This document shows positions 1-5,463 of a DNA stretch of 6,512 bases, piece by piece. Location: assembly GCA_031272575.1 (NCBI GenBank), contig JAISTO010000046.1:1-6512 (forward strand). The letters run 5' to 3'. Positions within the stretch are counted from its first letter, which is position 1, and every line of letters begins with the position of its first letter. The notes under the pieces were generated by a model. It worked only from the letters and a program-made list of their open reading frames with translations. It was not told where the DNA came from and did not search any database. This stretch comes from Treponema sp. (lineage in GTDB: Bacteria; Spirochaetota; Spirochaetia; Treponematales; Breznakiellaceae). Made by a program: the position numbers and the translations under genes.

Positions 1-119
1 CCGGCTTCAACTGGCCCGAGCCGGATCACTTCCGCATCGTGTTCCTGCCGGACACCGCCACCCTCACGGCCGCAATGAAACGGCTCGCGTCCTTTCTGGA
101 GCACTACCAGCAGGGGTAG
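1..119 (+). CDS. C-terminal end of an AlaA-type alanine aminotransferase (partial)
   Basis: Only the last 38 residues are inside the window, read in the frame starting at position 3 and ending at TAG 117-119. The segment begins GFNWPEPDHFRIVFLP and ends FLEHYQQG. From memory this closely resembles the C-terminus of E. coli AlaA (YfbQ), which has FNWPWPDHFRIVTLP followed by a helix ending in FLSGYHQL. Class I fold, PLP-dependent aminotransferases of this kind make alanine from pyruvate with glutamate as amino donor in the cytoplasm. The arginine of the DHFRIV motif is the conserved class I residue that binds the substrate alpha-carboxylate. The catalytic lysine and most of the protein lie upstream of the window, so the exact subfamily is inferred from the tail alone. 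The gene converges on the lipoprotein gene to its right, with repeat A in between. Confidence 0.8.
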   Translation, partial: GFNWPEPDHFRIVFLPDTATLTAAMKRLASFLEHYQQG

Positions 120-214
120 GAAGGGGGGGAATGGACGGGGGAGTCGTTGTTCGCAAGTCTTCGGTACTAAAGGACTTTCGCACTGCTCCCTCCACCGTCC
201 ACGCCCCCTATTCC
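120..214. repeat. Repeat A: intergenic imperfect inverted repeat between convergent genes
   Basis: This lies directly after the aminotransferase stop codon and runs over the last codons of the convergent lipoprotein gene. The left arm (about 123-143) is G-rich and the right arm (about 187-214) is C-rich. Their complementarity is clear in two blocks, GGAAT and GGACGG.GGAG, which are adjacent on the left but about 9 nt further apart on the right. Inside is a smaller hairpin: GCAAGTCTT at 153-161 pairs imperfectly with AAGGACTTTCGC at 170-181. The core at 150-169 (TTCGCAAGTCTTCGGTACTA) matches 18 of 20 bases of the reverse complement of 5324-5343 in repeat B. Between convergent genes such a hairpin could act as a bidirectional transcription stop, but no T-tract follows it. 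The boundaries are approximate. Confidence 0.6.
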
Positions 215-1407
215 ACGCCCGGATACCTGGCGCCGGGGTTCACGGCGCTCAGGAAGCCGCCGAAGACCCAGCCTGATCTGCCGTCGCTGGTGCTGACCTT
301 CACCCAACGGTCTGTCTTGTTTTCGAAGGTATCTTTTTCCTGCGTGACCTCGGACCCGTAGACCGTATCGTTATGCGAAACCTGGAAGACGACGTTACCG
401 TTCGGAATGTCCCGGATGTCCAGGTTGTTCCCGCCGGAGTCTACGGTAAAGGCCACAGCATCCTGCGATACAAGACGAAGCGCGGTGTAGTTACCCACTT
501 TCGTGCCGGCCGGAGTCGGGACACTTAACGGCGCGGAGGGCTCGGCCGTACCGCCCTGCTTCGTCCAGGTCTTGCCATTGGCATCGCGGGTGTAAGTGCC
601 GGCGGCGCCGCCCGCGGCAGCGCCGGCCAGATACGCCTTCTTCAGCGTATCGCCGCCCCAGCCTTCCAGTTCCGGGAACACGCCGGCGCCGAAGTTTTCT
701 CTGGCGATGCTGCTGCCTTCAGCAAAGACAACCGACGTAAGCCCGCTGCAGCCGTTGAAGGCCCCCCGCTCTATGCCGGTAACCGAGGCCGGAATCGTAA
801 TGGACACAAGCCCCGTGCAGCCGTTGAAAGCGCCCCGCTCTATGCTGGTAACGGAATCCGGAATCACGAGCGACACAAGCCCCGTGCATTCGGAAAACGC
901 GCTGTTCCCGATCTTCGTCACACTCTTTCCTATTGAGACGGAACTCAGTTTCGTGCACTTGGAAAACGCGCCGGCCTCTATGCTGGTGACTCCGCTTCCT
1001 ATGGACACTGCACTCAGCCAGTCGCATCCGCTGAAGGCATAATCCCCGATAACGGTCACGCTATTGGGAACTTTCACGGAACTTAAGCCCGTACAGCCGG
1101 CAAAAGCCCTGCTCCCTATACTGGTAACCTTGCGGGGGATAGACACGGACGTCAGCCCGTCGCAGCGCGTAAAAGCGCCGTCCCCGATGGCGGTAACCGT
1201 TTTCCCGCTGAACTTGCCGGGAATGACCGCCTTGCCGATGGTCTCGTTGCTGCCGGGACCGGTATAACCGGTAATGATAACGCCGCCGTCCTTGAGCCTT
1301 ACCTTGTAGTAGGTCTCCGGCTTGACTTTCTCTTTCCCGCCGCATCCGGTAATGGTGACCATTGCCGCCATCAGCACTCCAACAATGATTCTTTGCATCG
1401 TTTTCAT
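208..1407 (-). CDS. Predicted lipoprotein with seven BspA-type leucine-rich repeats and SH3-like C-terminus
   Basis: The product is 399 residues from the ATG at 1407-1405. That start has the Shine-Dalgarno AAAGGAGG (1417-1424) nine bases upstream. A longer in-frame start at 1509 would run through the promoter and is rejected. The N-terminus MKTMQRIIVGVLMAAMVTITGC is a lipoprotein signal, with lipobox ITGC and Cys22 as the lipidation site. Residues 71-231 are seven consecutive 23-residue repeats of the form VTxIGxxAFxxCxxLxxVxIPxS, the LRR_5/BspA class usually found on surface or secreted proteins that bind host or matrix partners. A Gly/Ala-rich linker with GTYTRDANGKTWTKQ follows (about 262-284). 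The end (about 306-390, with RWVKV and SGWVFGGFL) looks like a bacterial SH3 domain. Expected location is the outer or inner membrane surface. The ligand is unknown. The last codons, GVE-stop, overlap repeat A, so the tail may have been altered by the repeat. Confidence 0.85.
   Translation of the reverse strand: MKTMQRIIVGVLMAAMVTITGCGGKEKVKPETYYKVRLKDGGVIITGYTGPGSNETIGKAVIPGKFSGKTVTAIGDGAFTRCDGLTSVSIPRKVTSIGSRAFAGCTGLSSVKVPNSVTVIGDYAFSGCDWLSAVSIGSGVTSIEAGAFSKCTKLSSVSIGKSVTKIGNSAFSECTGLVSLVIPDSVTSIERGAFNGCTGLVSITIPASVTGIERGAFNGCSGLTSVVFAEGSSIARENFGAGVFPELEGWGGDTLKKAYLAGAAAGGAAGTYTRDANGKTWTKQGGTAEPSAPLSVPTPAGTKVGNYTALRLVSQDAVAFTVDSGGNNLDIRDIPNGNVVFQVSHNDTVYGSEVTQEKDTFENKTDRWVKVSTSDGRSGWVFGGFLSAVNPGARYPGVE
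715..1197 (-). repeat. Seven 69-bp in-frame tandem repeats encoding the leucine-rich repeats
   Basis: Seven units of exactly 69 bp (23 codons each) lie end to end without insertions or deletions. Each encodes VT-x-I-x(3)-AF-x(2)-C-x(2)-L-x(2)-V. The cysteine in the middle of every unit is conserved, as is usual for BspA-type repeats. The two units nearest the 3' end of the gene (784-852 and 715-783) are the most alike: about 40 of 45 bases match over their shared block, with both coding for IERGAFNGC. This points to a recent unit duplication. Units nearer the N-terminus have diverged more. Confidence 0.85.
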
Positions 1408-1416
1408 TTTTCTCGG

Positions 1417-1424
1417 CCTCCTTT
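1417..1424 (-). promoter_or_regulatory. Shine-Dalgarno site fixing the lipoprotein start
   Basis: On the minus strand the sequence is AAAGGAGG, nine bases upstream of the ATG at 1407-1405. It matches the anti-Shine-Dalgarno closely and decides in favour of the start that puts the lipoprotein signal at the N-terminus. The ATG three codons further in (MQRIIVG) is too far from it. Confidence 0.8.
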
Positions 1425-1433
1425 GCCGATTTA

Positions 1434-1448
1434 CGTTTAAACTAAACG
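1434..1448. promoter_or_regulatory. Perfect dyad overlapping the lipoprotein -10 box, possible operator
   Basis: CGTTTA, a 3-base spacer AAC, then TAAACG form a perfect 6+6 inverted repeat. An 8-bp palindrome GTTTAAAC (1435-1442) is nested in it. The dyad covers the predicted -10 box of the lipoprotein promoter, where a bound repressor would block initiation. No regulator is identified; AT-rich promoter sequence can produce such symmetry by chance. Confidence 0.3.
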
Positions 1449-1467
1449 ACTGCGGAAGAAATGTCAA
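1439..1467 (-). promoter_or_regulatory. Sigma70-like promoter of the lipoprotein gene
   Basis: Read on the minus strand, the -35 box is a perfect TTGACA (1467-1462). It is followed by a 17-base spacer and the weaker -10 box TAGTTT (1444-1439), which keeps the key first T, second A and last T. Transcription would start near 1432, leaving a leader of about 25 nt that contains the AAAGGAGG site. The promoter lies back to back with the malE promoter. Confidence 0.55.
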
Positions 1468-1516
1468 GTGATTATCGTGTTGCGCCGAAAAAAAGGGATA
1501 ATTACGCATTTTTCTC

Positions 1517-1545
1517 TTGCCATTTTCTCTAAATTAGTGTATACT
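1517..1545 (+). promoter_or_regulatory. Sigma70-like promoter of the malEFG operon
   Basis: The -35 box TTGCCA (1517-1522), a 17-base spacer and the -10 box TATACT (1540-1545) lie upstream of malE in the most AT-rich part of the region. Transcription would start near 1552, giving a leader of about 38 nt with the Shine-Dalgarno GAAGGAGG (1578-1585) four bases before the malE ATG. It is the only good promoter seen for the three mal genes. Confidence 0.65.
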
Positions 1546-1551
1546 ATCCAC

Positions 1552-1565
1552 AAGAAACGTTGTTT
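1552..1565. promoter_or_regulatory. Weak CG-centred pseudo-palindrome just after the malE start site
   Basis: The sequence AAGAAACGTTGTTT is centred on CG at 1558-1559, with about four matching base pairs per arm and two mismatches in between. It sits at the predicted transcription start. LacI-family repressors, which commonly control maltose operons outside enterobacteria, bind CG-centred palindromes of this look. No regulator gene is in the window. The symmetry is imperfect, so this is only a candidate. Confidence 0.2.
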
Positions 1566-1589
1566 TAGTGTTTTCACGAAGGAGGATAC

Positions 1590-2888
1590 ATGAAAAAAGT
1601 TGTCCTGAGCGTCCTCTGCGCGGTGTTTTCGCTGGCCCTGTTTAGCGGCCTGGTCTGGGGGCTTACGGCGCTGGCGGCGCGGAACAGCCGCCTTTCCACG
1701 GAGCGCGAGGAGACCGAGGCGGAAACGAACCTGCTCGTCTGGATGGATAACAAGGACTGGGCCGATGCGGTTATCCAGGGCTTCAAGGCGAAGTACCGGG
1801 ACGAGTTTCCCTCGCTCAAGATCAGTTACGAGACCGTGGGCAATGTCGACACCCGCGGCAAGGTTTCGCTCGACGGGCCTGCCGGCATAGGCCCGGATGT
1901 GTTCCTTATGCCGCACGACCACATAGGGAACGCGATTATCGACAACATCTGCCTCCCCTTCCCCAGGGACAAACAGGCGGAGTACACGGAAAAACTGCTC
2001 GAACCCTCGCTTAAAACCTGCACGGCCGACGGCACACTCTACGCGGTGCCGATCTCGACCGAAAACATCGCGCTCTTTTACAACAAGGCCCTGCTCGGCG
2101 CCGCGCCGGTGCCGGAGAGTTTCGAGGAACTGCTCGCGTTTGCGGAGACCTGGAACGTGCCGGCCCAAAACAAGTACGCGCTCCGATGGTCGGTGGACGA
2201 CTCGTACGGCAACTACTTTTTCCTCACCGCCTTCGGAATGCAACTCTTCGGCCCTAACATGGACGACTTCCGCACCCCCAACTTCGATTCAGAGGCCGCC
2301 AAAAAGGGCGTCGATTTTCATACGAGCCTCCGCAAGTACTACAATGTGAATACCGCGGACGCCACCTGGGACGCGACCGTCGCGGCCTTCCAGCGGGGCG
2401 AGGTGCCCTTCACGATAACCGGGCCCTGGGCGATTGCGGACGCGAAGAACAACGGCGTCGATTTCGGCATTACGAAACTGCCCACCATACAGGGAAATCA
2501 GCCGCGCTGCTTCAGCGGGAACATTATCGCGGCGGTGTCCAGTTACACCAAAAACCCGAAGGCGGCGCGGGCCTTCGTCGATTTCCTCGTGAGTCCCGAG
2601 GGTGAAAAAATCCAGTACGATCTGACGGGCAAGATGGCCGCGTACAAAGACGTCAGCGAAATCGAGGGCCTGCGGGATGATGTGCTGCTGAAAGGGATTA
2701 TGGAGCAGGCGCCCTATTCGGACCCCATGCCGATTATCCCGGAGGTGAACCAGATGTGGGACGCGATGAAGGCGCTCTTCACCTTTACCTGGGATGGGCA
2801 GTTGAGCACCGAAGAGGCGCAGAAGAAGGCGATGGAAACCTACGACACCGCCTTAATGATGGCGGGTAAGTTCCGCAATCAACAATAA
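1590..2888 (+). CDS. malE: Maltose/maltodextrin-type ABC transporter substrate-binding protein (MalE-like)
   Basis: This 432-residue protein captures sugar outside the inner membrane and delivers it to the MalFG permease. Residues about 4-30 form a hydrophobic export signal with a possible signal peptidase I site at ALA-A (about 27-30). No proper lipobox is seen (Cys10 is too early), so it may be either released or membrane-anchored. The mature part follows the solute-binding family 1 layout: LLVWMDNKDW (48-57), GPDVFLMPHD (101-110), YAVPISTENIALFYNKALL (151-169), GEVPFTITGPW (270-280) and MWDAMKALF (389-397). By hand alignment with E. coli MalE, Asp65, Tyr155, Trp230 and Trp340 correspond to Asp110, Tyr206, Trp280 and Trp390, while Trp62 becomes Met107. 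Retention of these sugar-stacking residues supports a malto-oligosaccharide ligand; a related glucoside is possible. The start is set by GAAGGAGG at 1578-1585. It is the first gene of the operon, 10 nt before malF. Confidence 0.88.
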   Translation: MKKVVLSVLCAVFSLALFSGLVWGLTALAARNSRLSTEREETEAETNLLVWMDNKDWADAVIQGFKAKYRDEFPSLKISYETVGNVDTRGKVSLDGPAGIGPDVFLMPHDHIGNAIIDNICLPFPRDKQAEYTEKLLEPSLKTCTADGTLYAVPISTENIALFYNKALLGAAPVPESFEELLAFAETWNVPAQNKYALRWSVDDSYGNYFFLTAFGMQLFGPNMDDFRTPNFDSEAAKKGVDFHTSLRKYYNVNTADATWDATVAAFQRGEVPFTITGPWAIADAKNNGVDFGITKLPTIQGNQPRCFSGNIIAAVSSYTKNPKAARAFVDFLVSPEGEKIQYDLTGKMAAYKDVSEIEGLRDDVLLKGIMEQAPYSDPMPIIPEVNQMWDAMKALFTFTWDGQLSTEEAQKKAMETYDTALMMAGKFRNQQ

Positions 2889-2893
2889 GGAGG
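2887..2893 (+). promoter_or_regulatory. Shine-Dalgarno overlapping the malE stop, fixing the malF start
   Basis: AAGGAGG begins inside the malE TAA stop codon and lies 5 nt before the ATG at 2899. Another ATG at 2895 is in a different frame and only one base from the site, so it is not a plausible start. The overlap suggests coupled translation, with ribosomes ending malE positioned at the malF site. Confidence 0.75.
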
Positions 2894-2898
2894 AATGA

Positions 2899-4314
2899 AT
2901 GAAATACCTTGCCGGAATATATTCCGCGTTCGTCTGGGGCTCGGGTCAACTGCTCAACAAACAGAAACTCAAGGCCCTGATCTTCTTTCTGTTTCAAACC
3001 GCGTTCGTCAGCATCGAGATACTCACCGCGCCGGTCTGGCGTCAGGCGGCGGCGGACAGCCTGGGCCAGGGGGCCTTTCAATGGGACTTCTACTTCAGCC
3101 GCATCCAGCACTACCTGTCCGACATTCAGGATTACGGCTTTCATTTTTACGGGTTCTTCACGAAGAACCTGTGGGGCCTCTTCACGCTGGGCAAAAACGC
3201 CCGCACCTACAACGAGGAGGGGGGCATCTTCAACCCGATCTACGATCACTCAATCGTGCTGATGCTCGGCGGCATCATCGCGCTCTGCGTGCTCGCGCTC
3301 TTCATCGCGATCTGGGTCTGGAACATCCGCGACGCGTACAAGACCCGCGTGAAACTGGACGGGGGGGCGAAGATCACGAGCATCGACTGGTTCAAGGCCC
3401 TCTGGAAGGAGCGCTTCGAAATGATCATGATCACGCCGGGTATGTTGATGGTCATCTTTATTTCGATAGTGCCGATCATCTTCGCTATCCTGGTGGCCTT
3501 CACCAACTACAATGCGAACTTCATTCCGCCGCGCCGGCTCGTCGAATGGAAAGGCTTCGAAACCTTCGGCAGCATCTTCGGCATGAAGATCTGGGGCCTC
3601 ACCTTCCTTAAGATTTTCATCTGGACTGTGGTCTGGGCCTTCCTCGCCACCTTCACCGCGTACGCGTTCGGCCTCTTCCAGGCGCTCGTCCTCCGCTCGA
3701 AGGTGGTGAAGGCGCGGCAGGTCTGGCGCGCTATTTTCATACTGCCCTGGGCCGTGCCGGGCCTGGTGTCCATGCTCATCTTCAAGGTGATGCTGAACCA
3801 GGAGGGCGCGATCAACCAACTGCTGCTAAAGGCGGGGCTGATAAGCGAGGCGATCCCCTTCCTGTCCAACACCTGGTGGGCGCGCGCCTGCCTCATCATC
3901 GTGAACATCTGGCTGGGCTTCCCCTACTTCATGGCGCTCATCTCCGGCGTGCTCACCACTATCCCGCAGGAGCAGTACGAGGCCGCCCAGATCGACGGCG
4001 CCAACACGCTCCAGCAGTTCCGCTCGATCACGCTGCCTTTCATCTTCGCGTCCACGGCCCCCCAACTGCTCATGAGCGTCACTTTCAATTTTAACAACTT
4101 CAACATGATCTACTTTCTGACGGGCGGCGGCCCGGCGAATCCCAGCCTGCAAATGGCCGGGGATACGGATATCCTGATCTCGTGGATTTTCAAACTCACG
4201 CTCGATCAGCGTATGTACAATTACGCTTCCGCGCTCAGCATCATGATCTTCATCATCGTGGCGTCGGTGTCCGCGTGGAACCTGCTGCGCACCCGCGCGT
4301 TCAAAGAAAACTAA
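2899..4314 (+). CDS. malF: Maltose-type ABC transporter permease (MalF-like)
   Basis: This 471-residue inner-membrane permease should pair with the MalG-like protein to form the sugar channel. The binding-protein-dependent permease domain occupies about residues 235-465. Its EAA loop begins EAAQIDGA (361-368) and ends at Pro380; this is the helix that docks on the ATPase. Further family marks are ILPWAVPGLVSMLIF (281-295) and NFNNFNMIYFLTGGGPAN (397-414). I count about eight membrane segments: roughly 23-43, 118-142, 175-200, 236-262, 275-298, 329-352, 380-400 and 440-462. The N-terminus has a GSGQLLNKQKLKAL segment (14-27), resembling the GxGQxxNKQ motif of Firmicutes-type MalF. The large domain (P2) that E. 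coli MalF has between segments 3 and 4 is absent; only about 35 residues lie there. A loop of about 75 residues lies between segments 1 and 2 instead. The next gene follows after 10 nt. Confidence 0.88.
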   Translation: MKYLAGIYSAFVWGSGQLLNKQKLKALIFFLFQTAFVSIEILTAPVWRQAAADSLGQGAFQWDFYFSRIQHYLSDIQDYGFHFYGFFTKNLWGLFTLGKNARTYNEEGGIFNPIYDHSIVLMLGGIIALCVLALFIAIWVWNIRDAYKTRVKLDGGAKITSIDWFKALWKERFEMIMITPGMLMVIFISIVPIIFAILVAFTNYNANFIPPRRLVEWKGFETFGSIFGMKIWGLTFLKIFIWTVVWAFLATFTAYAFGLFQALVLRSKVVKARQVWRAIFILPWAVPGLVSMLIFKVMLNQEGAINQLLLKAGLISEAIPFLSNTWWARACLIIVNIWLGFPYFMALISGVLTTIPQEQYEAAQIDGANTLQQFRSITLPFIFASTAPQLLMSVTFNFNNFNMIYFLTGGGPANPSLQMAGDTDILISWIFKLTLDQRMYNYASALSIMIFIIVASVSAWNLLRTRAFKEN

Positions 4315-4319
4315 GGAGG
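4313..4319 (+). promoter_or_regulatory. Shine-Dalgarno overlapping the malF stop, serving malG
   Basis: AAGGAGG overlaps the malF TAA stop codon and is 5 nt before the malG ATG at 4325. The geometry is the same as at the malE-malF junction, which suggests translational coupling through the operon. Confidence 0.75.
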
Positions 4320-4324
4320 ACAGC

Positions 4325-5242
4325 ATGAAACTCTACAAAGTCAAAAAGGTGGTTACCACCATACTGGTCTATATTGAATTGACCGCGGTAGCGGTGGCGA
4401 TACTCTACCCCCTCGCGTGGGTGCTCGGGTCCTCGCTCAACCCGCAGGCGGGCATCTCGCGGAGCGGCATACTGCCCACGAGGGACGTGCCGGTCACCGG
4501 CCCTGACGGGGCGGCGGTCCTGAACGCGGACGGCAGCCCCAAAACGGAATCGCGCATTGCCGTCACATTGAACAACTACAAAAAACTCTTTACCAAAACG
4601 AGTTACGGGCGCTGGTACCTCAACACCCTCTTCGTGGCCGTTATCACGACCCTCTTCTCGATCATCATCCACACGATGACGGCCTTCGTCTTCGCGCGAT
4701 TCCGCTTCAAGGGCCAGAAGATGGGCCTCCTCTTGGTAATGATCCTGCAAATGTTCCCCAGTTTCATGGGGCTCACCGCGCTCTACATGGTCGCGCTCAA
4801 CTTCAACATGCTGAACAACCTCTTCATGCTTGTGATCATCTATGTGGCCGGGGGCATCCCGGGCAACATCTGGCTCGTGCGGGGCTATATGCTCAACATC
4901 CCACGCTCTATGGACGAGGCCGCCTCCATCGACGGGGTGACGAAACTGCAGTTGTTCTACAAGATCATCCTGCCGCTCTCCATGCCGATCATCTTTTTCA
5001 TCGCGGTCACTTCGTTTATGGGCCCCTGGATGGACTATATGCTCCCCCGCTACCTGATCAACGAGGACGCCAAGCGCACCCTCGCGATCGGCCTCTTCGA
5101 CCTGATCAACGGCACGAACGCGGACTTCGCCGCCTTCTGCGCCGGCGCCGTCCTCGTGGCGGTGCCCATCACCGCGCTCTACATGGGCTTCCAGCGCTTC
5201 CTCCTCGAGGGCCTCATGGCCGGCGCAAACAAGGGCGAGTAG
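4325..5242 (+). CDS. malG: Maltose-type ABC transporter permease (MalG-like)
   Basis: This 305-residue permease, close to the roughly 296 residues of E. coli MalG, is the second half of the inner-membrane channel. About six membrane segments are visible: roughly 12-35, 98-120, 132-156, 165-186, 216-235 and 268-288. The EAA loop starts MDEAASIDGVTKLQ (196-209) and closes at Pro217. The ending QRFLLEGLMAGANKGE strongly recalls the E. coli MalG tail (QRWLVNGLTAGGVKG); in that system the MalG tail reaches into the ATPase dimer interface. Residues about 45-80, between segments 1 and 2, carry a hydrophilic insert (VPVTGPDGAAVLNADGSPK) likely exposed outside. It is the last gene of the operon. No malK-like ATPase follows, so the ATPase must be encoded elsewhere. 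Repeat B starts at the last base of its stop codon. Confidence 0.88.
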   Translation: MKLYKVKKVVTTILVYIELTAVAVAILYPLAWVLGSSLNPQAGISRSGILPTRDVPVTGPDGAAVLNADGSPKTESRIAVTLNNYKKLFTKTSYGRWYLNTLFVAVITTLFSIIIHTMTAFVFARFRFKGQKMGLLLVMILQMFPSFMGLTALYMVALNFNMLNNLFMLVIIYVAGGIPGNIWLVRGYMLNIPRSMDEAASIDGVTKLQLFYKIILPLSMPIIFFIAVTSFMGPWMDYMLPRYLINEDAKRTLAIGLFDLINGTNADFAAFCAGAVLVAVPITALYMGFQRFLLEGLMAGANKGE

Positions 5243-5386
5243 CGGGTGGGGAGTAGGGAGTAGAGAGTAGGGAGTGGCTTGCGCTTGGCTCGTAGGTTGC
5301 GCGAACTACCAAAAGTATATCGGTAGTACCAAAGGCTTGCGAAGTAAGCACCTACTCCCCATTCCCTACTCCCTACGCACCCCGCG
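5242..5386. repeat. Repeat B: 145-bp inverted repeat with heptamer arms, abutting malG
   Basis: The left arm (5242-5277) begins GCGGGTG and continues as four heptamers, GGGAGTA, GGGAGTA, GAGAGTA and GGGAGTG (5249-5276). The right arm (5352-5386) is its reverse complement in imperfect form: read on the minus strand it begins GCGGGGTG and then has GTAGGGAGTAGGGAATGGGGAGTA. Between the arms a smaller hairpin, ACTACC (5315-5320) with GGTAGT (5322-5327 region), encloses a short AT-rich loop. The segment 5324-5343 matches the core of repeat A in 18 of 20 bases on the opposite strand. The transcript could fold into a long hairpin after malG and might stabilise or end the mRNA. No coding sense is seen. 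Together with 5387-5463, which holds only the promoter below, this fills the intergenic gap. Confidence 0.7.
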
Positions 5387-5427
5387 GACCTCACTCCCCT
5401 GCGCCGCGCCCCCGCACCGTACCGCCC

Positions 5428-5457
5428 TTGACCCAAGCCCCCCGCCCCCCCTATACT
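5428..5457 (+). promoter_or_regulatory. Sigma70-like promoter for the AAA-ATPase-like gene, probably leaderless
   Basis: The -35 box TTGACC (5428-5433), an 18-base spacer that is nearly all C, and the -10 box TATACT (5452-5457) are followed by only six bases before the ATG at 5464. The expected transcription start falls on or next to the A of the ATG. The bases between are C-rich and contain no Shine-Dalgarno sequence, in sharp contrast to the strong sites before the other genes here. Confidence 0.55.
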
Positions 5458-5463
5458 CTCCCC

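Noticed and set aside
131..361. Small plus-strand open frame at the left of the window
   Set aside because: It begins within repeat A and then runs antisense to the lipoprotein gene; there is no ribosome site or recognisable product.
1408..1509. N-terminal extension of the lipoprotein to an ATG at 1509
   Set aside because: The added 34 codons include the TTGACA promoter box and the Shine-Dalgarno, and would bury the lipoprotein signal peptide internally.
1464..2243. Long minus-strand open frame (259 codons) over the 5' half of malE
   Set aside because: It is antisense to a well-supported binding-protein gene, rich in Arg, Val and Glu as expected for shadow frames in GC-rich coding DNA, and has no recognisable domain or ribosome site.
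2895..3611. Plus-strand frame starting at ATG 2895, overlapping malF
   Set aside because: It is one base from the Shine-Dalgarno site and out of frame with malF; its product is a His/Arg/Gly-rich shadow.
5242..5386. CRISPR array or classical intrinsic terminator in the repeat after malG
   Set aside because: The 7-bp units are too short and lack spacers for CRISPR, and no T-tract follows the hairpin as an intrinsic terminator would need.
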